Source: Kiritimatiellia bacterium | GTDB taxonomy: Bacteria > Verrucomicrobiota > Kiritimatiellia > SLAD01 | Reading direction: 5' to 3' | Assembly (NCBI GenBank): GCA_007134175.1 | Contig: SLLF01000005.1 | Span: forward strand, 1-5,398 | DNA length: 5,398 nucleotides | In this document: positions 1 through 5,398 of the stretch, one piece after another | Position numbering within the stretch: the first letter of the stretch is position 1 | Layout: every line of letters begins with the position of its first letter | Notes under the pieces: generated by a model | What the model was told of the DNA's origin: nothing | The model's database searches: none | What the model saw: the letters and a program-made list of their open reading frames with translations, nothing else | Made by a program: the position numbers and the translations under genes

Positions 1-1
1 C

Positions 2-340
2 GAGACCGGTTTCCCGGAGGACCAGGCACAGGAGGAGGCGCGTCGTTGCTATCTGTGCCACTATAAATACGAAATCGATAACGATCTCTGCATCTACTGC
101 GATCGTTGCCTCAAGGTCAAACCGGTGGAGAACTGCATTGTCAAGGTCAGCGCCCTGCAGTTTGACGAAGAAGGCCGCATCACCGGGCTTGATCCCTCCA
201 CATCAGCCGAAAATTATAATCTGCTGTTCATCGACCAGAACGAGTGTATTCGCTGCGGTGCCTGTGCCGATGTCTGCCCGGTGGAATGCATTTCGCTGCA
301 GAAGGTCAGTTGGCGTTGGCAGCCCGCCCGCTCCTCATGA
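2..340 (+). CDS. C-terminal part of an iron-sulfur (probably FAD-dependent, GltD-like) oxidoreductase, 5' end off the window
   Basis: The reading frame is open from the left edge to the TGA at 338-340, giving 112 residues without an N-terminus. The fragment is cysteine-rich. It has a CxxC pair (C16, C19), then C30-x2-C33-x2-C36 with a further Cys at C45 (KPVENC), then a classical [4Fe-4S] motif C82-x2-C85-x2-C88-x3-C92-Pro. This suggests a dicluster ferredoxin-like domain. The run EEARRCYLC resembles the cysteine pair found in proteins related to the glutamate synthase small subunit, in which FAD and NAD(P) domains are attached. I infer that the missing N-terminal part is a flavin oxidoreductase. 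The fragment alone would also fit a free ferredoxin-like subunit. The donor and acceptor cannot be told from here. An ATG-like start at 125 would cut through the first cluster motif, so the gene must begin upstream. It is convergent with the hydrolase gene and shares its stop region. Confidence 0.8.
   Translation, partial: ETGFPEDQAQEEARRCYLCHYKYEIDNDLCIYCDRCLKVKPVENCIVKVSALQFDEEGRITGLDPSTSAENYNLLFIDQNECIRCGACADVCPVECISLQKVSWRWQPARSS
335..340. other. Shared palindromic stop codons of two convergent genes (TCATGA)
   Basis: TCATGA is its own reverse complement. Its last three bases are the TGA of the plus-strand iron-sulfur gene, and read on the minus strand they end the hydrolase gene with TGA. 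The two coding regions therefore overlap tail to tail by exactly six bases. There is no room for a terminator between them, and I see no hairpin with a T-run on either side, so transcripts from both strands probably run into the opposite gene. Confidence 0.9.
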
Positions 341-1150
341 AGGATCACGCAGAAACGCCACCACCTCCGACCACCAGGGGCGGCCGGAGCTCAAGTCGAG
401 TGTGTTGTGGTCGCGATCTTCCTGCATCCAGATTCTCGAGGGGCCGTCATAGGCGGCGGCTAGTCGCTCGCCGAATTTGGACGGGACCACGCGGTCCTGG
501 CCGGCCAGGAGTATAGCCACCGGCCCGGTGAAATTTCGCAGATGTTGGGCGGTGGGGTAGCGATCCCGCATAAGCCAGCGCACGGGAAAGAACGGATAGT
601 GGTGGCGGGCCACCGCCACCATGGAATCGAACGGCGTACTGAGAAATACGCCCGCCACCGTCTCGGGATGACGACCGGCCAAGTAGGCCGCAACCCCGCT
701 GCCCAGGGATTCGCCGCCCAGGAAAAGGCGGCGCTCCGGATAAGTTTCCCGTAGCCGCTGGAAGGCGTCTTCGGCGGCGTCATAAAATGTTGATTCGCCG
801 GGCTGGCCGGAACGGGTGCCGTAACCGGGATATTCCATAACGTAGACGATAAAATCCGGAGCGAAACCGTGAGCAAAATAGCCGCGCTGTCCGGCGAATC
901 CCGCGTTGCCATGGAAAACCAACATCACGTCCGCGTCGGCTAACGCTCGTGTCGAACCCCACCCAATGATTTCCCCGTCCTCGTTGCGCCACGGTTCCAA
1001 CTGGTCGGTAGCCGCCAGTTGGATCGCCTCCTCCTCTGAAACGCGTGTGGGGTAGTAGATCATCTGGCGCTGGCACCCGGCCAATACTAGAATCATGCCT
1101 ACATAAACCAGCACCGCAACGCGCAGCGCAGAAAGTAAAAAATCTACCAT
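335..1150 (-). CDS. Membrane-anchored or lipoprotein alpha/beta hydrolase (BEM46/ABHD13-like)
   Basis: A 271-residue alpha/beta hydrolase, probably a serine hydrolase of unknown substrate facing the periplasm. Residues 10-26 form a hydrophobic segment ending in a lipobox, LAGC, with Cys26 as the possible lipidated residue and Gln at +2. The following QRQMIYYP resembles the start of BEM46-like proteins, where the preceding segment is often a plain membrane anchor. The catalytic parts are all present: HGNAG (80-84) for the oxyanion hole, the nucleophile elbow GESLGSG with Ser148, Asp219 in AGQDRVVP, and His248 in DRDHNT. I chose the ATG at 1150 because AGGA lies four bases upstream and because it puts the hydrophobic segment near the N-terminus. 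Longer starts at 1177 and 1213 exist in frame. The gene lies 114 bases downstream of menE on the same strand. It may be an operon tail or have its own promoter. It does not look like MenH, which is cytoplasmic and lacks a signal sequence. Confidence 0.85.
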   Translation of the reverse strand: MVDFLLSALRVAVLVYVGMILVLAGCQRQMIYYPTRVSEEEAIQLAATDQLEPWRNEDGEIIGWGSTRALADADVMLVFHGNAGFAGQRGYFAHGFAPDFIVYVMEYPGYGTRSGQPGESTFYDAAEDAFQRLRETYPERRLFLGGESLGSGVAAYLAGRHPETVAGVFLSTPFDSMVAVARHHYPFFPVRWLMRDRYPTAQHLRNFTGPVAILLAGQDRVVPSKFGERLAAAYDGPSRIWMQEDRDHNTLDLSSGRPWWSEVVAFLRDPS

Positions 1151-1154
1151 ATTA

Positions 1155-1158
1155 TCCT
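1155..1158 (-). promoter_or_regulatory. Ribosome binding site of the hydrolase gene
   Basis: The minus strand reads GGCAGGATAATATG, with AGGA four bases before the ATG at 1150. It is a clear Shine-Dalgarno sequence and the main reason for preferring this start over the in-frame ATGs upstream. Confidence 0.55.
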
Positions 1159-1178
1159 GCCTTTCCAAGGCGATCATG

Positions 1179-1196
1179 CACCCCATCGCCGGGGTG
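1179..1196 (-). other. Small GC-rich hairpin between menE and the hydrolase gene
   Basis: On the minus strand CACCCC and GGGGTG form a six-base-pair stem around a six-base loop, GGCGAT. No T-run follows (the next bases are CATGATCG), so it is not a standard intrinsic terminator. It could slow or partly stop transcription from the men operon, protect a 3' end, or mean nothing. Confidence 0.3.
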
Positions 1197-1197
1197 G

Positions 1198-1226
1198 AAC
1201 ATACCGGCCACACAAGTTGGCTTCAA
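1198..1226 (-). promoter_or_regulatory. Weak candidate sigma-70 promoter for the hydrolase gene
   Basis: Reading the minus strand, TTGAAG (1226-1221, four of six matches to TTGACA) is followed after 17 bases by TATGTT (1203-1198, four of six matches to TATAAT). Transcription would begin near 1190, about 40 bases before the ATG. A small inverted repeat (CTTCA, five bases, TGAAG; 1221-1235) overlaps the -35 box. The spacing is ideal but both boxes are mediocre, and such matches often arise by chance. Confidence 0.25.
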
Positions 1227-1264
1227 GTGATGAAGTCTGTTTTCTCTTCCCTTTGTCCTGCGCC

Positions 1265-2713
1265 TTACCCCTTCTCTTTAAGCTTCCCCGCTGTGGCCCG
1301 TTCCTGCAAGGCGCGGCGCGGAGGTTTGATGCCGGTGGTTTTTAGGTCAGTTGGCCACGGATGGAAGTGATCCGGGATTTTGAAACGTGGCAACGTGGCT
1401 GCCAGCCCGGCCCGCAGGGCGTCGACTTCACGTTGGCTCGTGTCGTCGACAAACGCAACCGGTCGTTGTCCGAATTCAGGATGGGCGACGCCCACCACGA
1501 CGGCCTGCCGAATGCCGGGAATGGCGAGGAGCGCTTGTTCGATTTCCATCGGCTGAATGTTCTCCCCGCCGGAAATGATTAAATGGTCCTGGCGCCCGGT
1601 CACCCGCAAGTGTTGCTGATGGTTCCATTCCCCATTATCTCCAGTAGCCAGCCAACCCGATTCGTTCAAGACCGGTCGCACGGCGTCGCCTTCCACATAG
1701 CCGAGGCAGCAGGTCGCCCCGCGTGTCCAGATTTCCCCGTCGTCCTGAATCTGTATCTCGCGATAGCGTAGTACCGGCCCCGTCGTCGGGCTGGCGGTTG
1801 GCCTTGTGTGCGGCCGGGCGGTGGTGATTTGCGAGGTCATCTCCGTGTTGCCGTAGGAGGTGGCGATCGGCCAGCCTGCCTCGCGGGCGCGGTCCAGCAG
1901 GGCGGGCGGTGCCGCCGCGCCGCCTACGACTACCGCGCGTACCGTGGCCCGTTTTTCCTTGGGGAGGTCGGTGTCCAGCAAGCGCTGCAGTTGCGTCGGC
2001 ACCAGGGAGAGGTGCGTGACGGGAAACTGGGACAGTGCCTCCACCCATGCTGTCCGGGACGCCGGAACGGCCATGGCCGCACCCGCTTGGAGGCAGCGAA
2101 AGATAATACTTAGGCCTCCGACATGGTACAGGGGCAGGGCGAGCAGCCAGCAGTCGGTAGACCCGAAACGCAGCTGCTGGTTTACGCCCAGTGCGCTATA
2201 ATAGTGGTTGCCATAGCTATGTAGCACCGCTTTCGGCTCGTGGGTCTGACCCGAGGTAAAGATAATCGAGGCCGGTTTTGGGTCTGGGATGGTAAAGGCC
2301 GTTTGCGTCTGATCGGCTGACAGGGAGCGGTCAACTAAACCATCCGGATCAAGGCAGGTGATCCCTTCGAGTACGGGTTGGCTGGTGGCGCGGACGCGGG
2401 CAATCAGCGTGGTGCAGTGGATTTGATCGAGTTGCCGACGCACAGCCTTTACCGGCAGGCGTGTGCTGAGCGGTGCCGCGATGGCCCCGATTCGGATCAG
2501 GGCCAGGATCAACGTCACGGCAGCCCAGCTGTCTTCCATGTAGAGTGCCACCCGCTGCCCGGTGTGCAACCCGGCGGCCTGCAGCCAAGCCGCTGTAGCG
2601 GACACCATCAGGTCGAATTCACCGTAACCAATATGCACATCCGTCGCCAGAATCGCCGGTCGGTTACGCGATATACGGCCCGCCTGATGAAGCATGCACG
2701 CCAAGCCGGCCAT
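1265..2713 (-). CDS. menE: O-succinylbenzoate--CoA ligase (MenE)
   Basis: An adenylate-forming ligase that activates o-succinylbenzoate with ATP and joins it to CoA in menaquinone synthesis in the cytoplasm. It has 482 residues; the E. coli enzyme has about 450. Visible core motifs in order are the P-loop region TSGQTHEPKAV (153-163), LPLYHVGG (193-200), SYGNTEMTS (286-294), GWLATGDNGEW with Asp359, GRQDHLIISGGENIQP with Arg374, and near the C-terminus LKTTGIKPPRRAL with Lys463 as the expected catalytic lysine. LVPTQLQRLL (238-246 region) and GGENIQP.EIE resemble E. coli MenE and separate it from general acyl-CoA ligases. The P-loop is odd: Gln156 and His158 stand where Ser/Thr and Gly are usual. 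The ATG at 2713 begins two bases after the menC stop, so translation is probably coupled. Shine-Dalgarno support is weak, and an ATG six codons later (2695) is an alternative. A TAA ends the gene. Confidence 0.9.
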   Translation of the reverse strand: MAGLACMLHQAGRISRNRPAILATDVHIGYGEFDLMVSATAAWLQAAGLHTGQRVALYMEDSWAAVTLILALIRIGAIAAPLSTRLPVKAVRRQLDQIHCTTLIARVRATSQPVLEGITCLDPDGLVDRSLSADQTQTAFTIPDPKPASIIFTSGQTHEPKAVLHSYGNHYYSALGVNQQLRFGSTDCWLLALPLYHVGGLSIIFRCLQAGAAMAVPASRTAWVEALSQFPVTHLSLVPTQLQRLLDTDLPKEKRATVRAVVVGGAAAPPALLDRAREAGWPIATSYGNTEMTSQITTARPHTRPTASPTTGPVLRYREIQIQDDGEIWTRGATCCLGYVEGDAVRPVLNESGWLATGDNGEWNHQQHLRVTGRQDHLIISGGENIQPMEIEQALLAIPGIRQAVVVGVAHPEFGQRPVAFVDDTSQREVDALRAGLAATLPRFKIPDHFHPWPTDLKTTGIKPPRRALQERATAGKLKEKG

Positions 2714-2715
2714 GG

Positions 2716-3720
2716 TCAGTCCACATTAACACGATAGCGCGACCAGTTCCACGCCTCGGCCATAATCTGCCCGCTGGCCAGTGACGGGCGCGGCTCGAGC
2801 AGATCCGCTTCCAGCCAACGATAGGTGTCCAGACCTGCCGCCACGTCGGGGTCGCAGACGTGGGCGGCAAAACGCGCCAGCGTAACCGTGCCGATCCCGC
2901 TCTCCAGCATCGCACTGATCACCGGATAGGCGCCGATCAATCGGGCCACCTCGATGTATTCCATGCAACGGCTTAGCCCTCCCAGCAACATGGGTTTCAG
3001 CACCAAGGCGCGCAGGCCGGCAAACTGTTTGAGGTCGTCCGGGTCGAGGCGACAGAGCGATTCGTCCAGTGCCACCGGCACCCCGGTGCCATCCGACCAC
3101 GCCAGTGAGGCACGCGGATTGGCGAAGGGCTCCTCCACATATTCTACATTCATTTCAGACAGTACGCCGAGATAGCCGTCGGCGTCGTCCGGGGTCCAGG
3201 CGCGATTGGCATCCAGCCGAAACCGTGTTGCTTCTGCTGCATAGCGATTGATCGTATGCAGCATATCGACTTCGGCTGCGGGCTCCTGGCGGCCAAGCTT
3301 GATTTTGACGGTTTGATAGCCTTCGCGCGCGGCGGCACGCTCCTGTCGCAGCATGTCGTCGACTTCGCCGATGAGCAGCGCATTCACCGCCACGCGGTCG
3401 CGAGGGGGAGGCAAGTTCCGTAGGCGATGGGGGATCAGTGCCGGGTCGTTAAGATTCCAGAAAGCCATATCCAGCCCGCAACGCACGGACGGCGTGATCA
3501 TGCCGGCGTCCACCCGTTCGCCGTCCCAGCTGGCGATCAACTCCCATTCACTCTCCGGGCTCAAACCAGGCAACGGTGCGATCTCGCCCCAGCCTTTCTG
3601 CCCATTGGTACCCGTTAACTCAATGATCCAGCCCGTGCGCTCTTCTAATTCCACGCCAGCCAACTCAAGTGGGCCTACCAGCGGCAACTGGTATTCATGC
3701 ATGGCGATTCCGACGTTCAT
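2716..3720 (-). CDS. menC: o-Succinylbenzoate synthase (MenC)
   Basis: An enolase-superfamily enzyme that dehydrates SHCHC to o-succinylbenzoate. With the ATG at 3720 it has 334 residues; E. coli MenC has 320. The N-terminal capping domain includes KGWGEIAPLPGLS (42-54). The barrel carries the expected active site: K139 and K141 in VKIKLG, the metal ligands Asp170 (RLDANRAW), Glu196 (YVEEP) and Asp219 (ALDES), and the second acid/base Lys242 (LVLKPMLLGG). The ESGIGT motif (273-278) closes the barrel. All catalytic positions are intact, so it should be active. Family members can also racemise N-acylamino acids, but the operon argues for OSB synthesis. The start is uncertain: the ATG at 3720 lies two bases after the menA stop, with the TAGG of that stop too close to serve as a good ribosome site, while the in-frame ATG at 3702 has GGA six bases upstream. 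The stop is followed two bases later by menE. Confidence 0.92.
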   Translation of the reverse strand: MNVGIAMHEYQLPLVGPLELAGVELEERTGWIIELTGTNGQKGWGEIAPLPGLSPESEWELIASWDGERVDAGMITPSVRCGLDMAFWNLNDPALIPHRLRNLPPPRDRVAVNALLIGEVDDMLRQERAAAREGYQTVKIKLGRQEPAAEVDMLHTINRYAAEATRFRLDANRAWTPDDADGYLGVLSEMNVEYVEEPFANPRASLAWSDGTGVPVALDESLCRLDPDDLKQFAGLRALVLKPMLLGGLSRCMEYIEVARLIGAYPVISAMLESGIGTVTLARFAAHVCDPDVAAGLDTYRWLEADLLEPRPSLASGQIMAEAWNWSRYRVNVD

Positions 3721-3722
3721 AC

Positions 3723-4613
3723 CTAGAAAGTAAAACAAATCGCCAACAAAGTAAATCCAATAGACAGCCCGATCAGGAGGTGGCCGGTCCGGGCCAGCAC
3801 CTGGTTCAGCGCCGCACCGTGGCCTCCCTGTCGCACGGCACGCAACGGGTGCCGGGCCGGCAGCCACAGCAGGGCCAGCACCCCCGCGGTTACCGGCCAA
3901 TCGAAAGCGGCCCACAGGTACACGGGCAGGCCCAGTAGCGCTAGCCAAACACACCATTGGTACTCCAGCCGGGCGAAGCGCGGCCCAAAGCGCACCGCCA
4001 GCGTACGCTTGGCCGCCCGGCGATCCTGCTCGATATCACGCAGGTTGTTCACGGCCAGCAGTGCACAGGACAGGGCCCCGGGAGCGAGACCGACCCCGAT
4101 CACCCGTGCCGGCAATTGAAGGGTCTGCACGTAGTAGGTGCCCGCCAGGGCGACCGGACCGAAAAACATAAGCACGAACATCTCGCCCAATCCAATGTAG
4201 GCCAGGGCGTAGCGGCCGAGGGTGTAGCCCGCCCCGGCACCGATGGAGGCCACCGCGATCAAGGCCAGCCAAGGCCCGCCGCGCGCGATCAAGTAGAGGG
4301 CGGCCAGGGCGGCTGCTGCGAAGGCCAGTCCCGTCGCGCGTAACATGGCAGCGGGTGTCACCCAGCCCGCCTGCGTTGCACGGGTGGGCCCCAGCCGGTC
4401 GACGGTGTCGGCCCCTTTCTTGAAATCGGCATAGTCGTTGCAGAAATTGGTCCCTACTTGAATGCCCAGCCCGGTTGCCAGTGCGGCGAGTGCAGCACCG
4501 GCATGTGCGCCCCCGTCCTGGTACGCCAGCGCGGTACCCATTAGTACCGGTGCCATGGCGGCCGGCAGGGTTTTAGGGCGCGCGGCCTCCCACCATATGC
4601 GTACGGTATTCAC
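3723..4613 (-). CDS. menA: 1,4-Dihydroxy-2-naphthoate polyprenyltransferase (MenA)
   Basis: A UbiA-family integral membrane prenyltransferase that joins the polyprenyl tail to 1,4-dihydroxy-2-naphthoate with loss of CO2, making demethylmenaquinone. It has 296 residues, close to the usual length. The first aspartate-rich motif is [11 protein letters not shown] (59-69) and the second is NNLRDIEQD (189-197) followed by KRTLAVRFG. Both bind the Mg-diphosphate of the prenyl donor. RPKTLPAA (12-19) near the start is typical of MenA. About eight or nine hydrophobic segments run from roughly residue 16 to 294. NNLRD and the men neighbours favour MenA over UbiA (ubiquinone) or other family members. 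The start codon is GTG at 4613, overlapping the menB TGA as GTGA, which indicates translational coupling. No strong Shine-Dalgarno sequence is seen upstream. The TAG stop lies two bases before menC. Confidence 0.93.
   Translation of the reverse strand: MNTVRIWWEAARPKTLPAAMAPVLMGTALAYQDGGAHAGAALAALATGLGIQVGTNFCNDYADFKKGADTVDRLGPTRATQAGWVTPAAMLRATGLAFAAAALAALYLIARGGPWLALIAVASIGAGAGYTLGRYALAYIGLGEMFVLMFFGPVALAGTYYVQTLQLPARVIGVGLAPGALSCALLAVNNLRDIEQDRRAAKRTLAVRFGPRFARLEYQWCVWLALLGLPVYLWAAFDWPVTAGVLALLWLPARHPLRAVRQGGHGAALNQVLARTGHLLIGLSIGFTLLAICFTF
4610..4613 (-). promoter_or_regulatory. menB stop / menA start overlap (GTGA)
   Basis: The minus strand reads CCGTGAATACC: TGA ends menB, and GTG one base earlier starts menA. 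A four-base stop/start overlap of this type normally lets the terminating ribosome restart on the next gene. It fixes the menA start at GTG, the first residues being MNTVRIWW. Confidence 0.8.
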
Positions 4614-5398
4614 GGTCGCCGGGGGAAAGGGCGGAAGTCCGGAGGTCGCTTTTCATTGAAGGCGTTGCGTCCTTCCTGACCCTCTTCCGTCATGTAATAG
4701 AGTAGCGTGGCGTTGCCGGCCAGCTCCTGCAAGCCCGCCTGCCCGTCACAATCGGCATTCAGCGCCGCTTTCAGGCAACGCAAGGCCAGCGGGGAATGCT
4801 GCAACATCTCGCGGCACCACTTGACCGTCTCGGCCTCCAGTTGCTCCAGCGGCACGACTACGTTCACCAACCCCATCTCAAGGGCTTGCCGGGCATTGTA
4901 TTGCCGGCAGAGGAACCAGATTTCCCGCGCCTTCTTCTGGCCAACGATCCGGGCTAGATAGGCCGCCCCGTACCCGCCATCAAAGGAGCCGACTTTGGGA
5001 CCGGTTTGGCCGAACACGGCGTTTTCGGCGGCAATGGTCAGGTCGCAGCAGACATGCAGGACATGACCGCCGCCGATGGCGAAACCCGCTACCATGGCGA
5101 CAATTGGTTTAGGGCAGCTCCGCATGGCACGCTGGAAATCCAGTATGTTCAAGCGGTGCACCCCCTGGTCGTCACGGTAACCGGCATCACCGCGAATCTT
5201 CTGATCGCCGCCGGAGCAAAACGCCTTGTCGCCTGCTCCGGTCAATATAATCACGCCGATTGTCTCGTCGTCCCGGGCGTCGTTCAGCGCCTGCAACATC
5301 TCATTGACCGTTAATGGCCGGAAGGCGTTACGGACGGCGGGCCGGTTGATGGTGATCTTGGCGATGCCCTCCGCCTTGTGGTAGCGGATATCCGTGTA
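4610..5398 (-). CDS. menB: 1,4-Dihydroxy-2-naphthoyl-CoA synthase (MenB), 5' end off the window
   Basis: A crotonase-fold enzyme that closes the second ring of the naphthoquinone, turning o-succinylbenzoyl-CoA into 1,4-dihydroxy-2-naphthoyl-CoA. The frame stays open to the right edge, giving 262 residues. The first residue aligns with about residue 24 of E. coli MenB (285 residues), so only about 23 residues and the start codon are missing. Conserved parts include [14 protein letters not shown] (15-28), the oxyanion-hole segments FCSGGDQK (Gly63) and AIGGGH (Gly110), [12 protein letters not shown] (131-142) with Ser138 and Asp140 matching E. coli Ser161 and Asp163, and Tyr235 matching Tyr258. 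Gly133 matches E. coli Gly156, the mark of bicarbonate-dependent (type I) enzymes. Gln131 and Trp161 match E. coli Gln154 and Trp184 of the bicarbonate pocket (residue numbers from memory). It is the first men gene visible in the operon and overlaps menA by four bases. The promoter is not in the window. Confidence 0.96.
   Translation of the reverse strand, partial: YTDIRYHKAEGIAKITINRPAVRNAFRPLTVNEMLQALNDARDDETIGVIILTGAGDKAFCSGGDQKIRGDAGYRDDQGVHRLNILDFQRAMRSCPKPIVAMVAGFAIGGGHVLHVCCDLTIAAENAVFGQTGPKVGSFDGGYGAAYLARIVGQKKAREIWFLCRQYNARQALEMGLVNVVVPLEQLEAETVKWCREMLQHSPLALRCLKAALNADCDGQAGLQELAGNATLLYYMTEEGQEGRNAFNEKRPPDFRPFPRRP

Noticed and set aside
138..516. Plus-strand open frames of 104 and 90 codons running from the iron-sulfur gene into the hydrolase gene
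   Set aside because: The iron-sulfur frame has clear cysteine motifs and the hydrolase frame a full catalytic triad. These overlapping frames have neither motifs nor ribosome sites.
600..621. Inverted repeat TGGTGGC / GCCACCA with an eight-base loop
   Set aside because: It lies inside the hydrolase coding region, over codons for VARHH. It has no T-run and is probably a product of codon composition.
335..1150. Assigning the hydrolase as MenH (SHCHC synthase)
   Set aside because: MenH is a soluble cytoplasmic enzyme without a signal sequence. This protein has a hydrophobic N-terminus with a lipobox and motifs closer to BEM46-like hydrolases.
1151..1213. A longer hydrolase start at 1213
   Set aside because: It would put about 21 non-hydrophobic residues before the signal or anchor segment and would run through the hairpin and candidate -10 box. 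The ATG at 1150 has the better ribosome binding site.
3721..3957. An in-frame extension of MenC upstream to 3957, adding 79 residues
   Set aside because: The extension lies inside menA in another frame. It is rich in Gly, Pro, Arg and Ala and has no family resemblance. MenC length and the E. coli N-terminus fit a start at 3720 or 3702.
3353..4343. Plus-strand open frames of 126 and 128 codons opposite menC and menA
   Set aside because: They are antisense to genes with intact motifs, have compositions typical of shadows in GC-rich DNA, and show no recognisable domain.
5006..5314. Plus-strand open frame of 102 codons opposite menB
   Set aside because: It lies wholly antisense to a highly conserved part of menB, so it is a shadow of that coding sequence.

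Overview
The window looks like ordinary chromosome of a moderately GC-rich gammaproteobacterium. I judge this from MenB, which as far as I can recall is close to the Escherichia coli enzyme along its whole length, and from MenC, MenE and MenA of the gammaproteobacterial type. The species cannot be named from this sequence. No rRNA, tRNA, CRISPR array, insertion sequence or phage gene is visible.

Layout from left to right. (1) Positions 2-340, plus strand: the last 112 residues of an iron-sulfur protein that continues off the left edge. It is probably the C-terminus of a FAD-dependent oxidoreductase related to the glutamate synthase small subunit. (2) Positions 335-1150, minus strand: a membrane-anchored or lipoprotein alpha/beta hydrolase. 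It is convergent with the iron-sulfur gene, and the two stop codons share one TCATGA palindrome. (3) Positions 1151-1264: the only real intergenic gap, with a ribosome binding site, a weak candidate promoter and a small hairpin. (4) Positions 1265-5398, minus strand: a tightly packed menaquinone operon transcribed in the order menB-menA-menC-menE. MenB runs off the right edge and lacks about 23 N-terminal residues.

The four men genes are linked by a 4-base overlap (menB/menA) and two 2-base gaps (menA/menC, menC/menE), so they are almost certainly one transcript with translational coupling. MenC makes o-succinylbenzoate, MenE activates it with CoA, MenB closes the second ring to 1,4-dihydroxy-2-naphthoyl-CoA, and MenA prenylates the freed naphthoate at the membrane. 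MenF, MenD and MenH, the DHNA-CoA thioesterase and the final methyltransferase are not in the window. Some may lie beyond the right edge.

I see no new biological system. The points most worth a second look are an unusual ATP-binding P-loop in MenE (TSGQTHEPK where a TSGSTGxPK-like sequence is expected), the lipobox hydrolase at the end of the operon, and the shared convergent stop codons.
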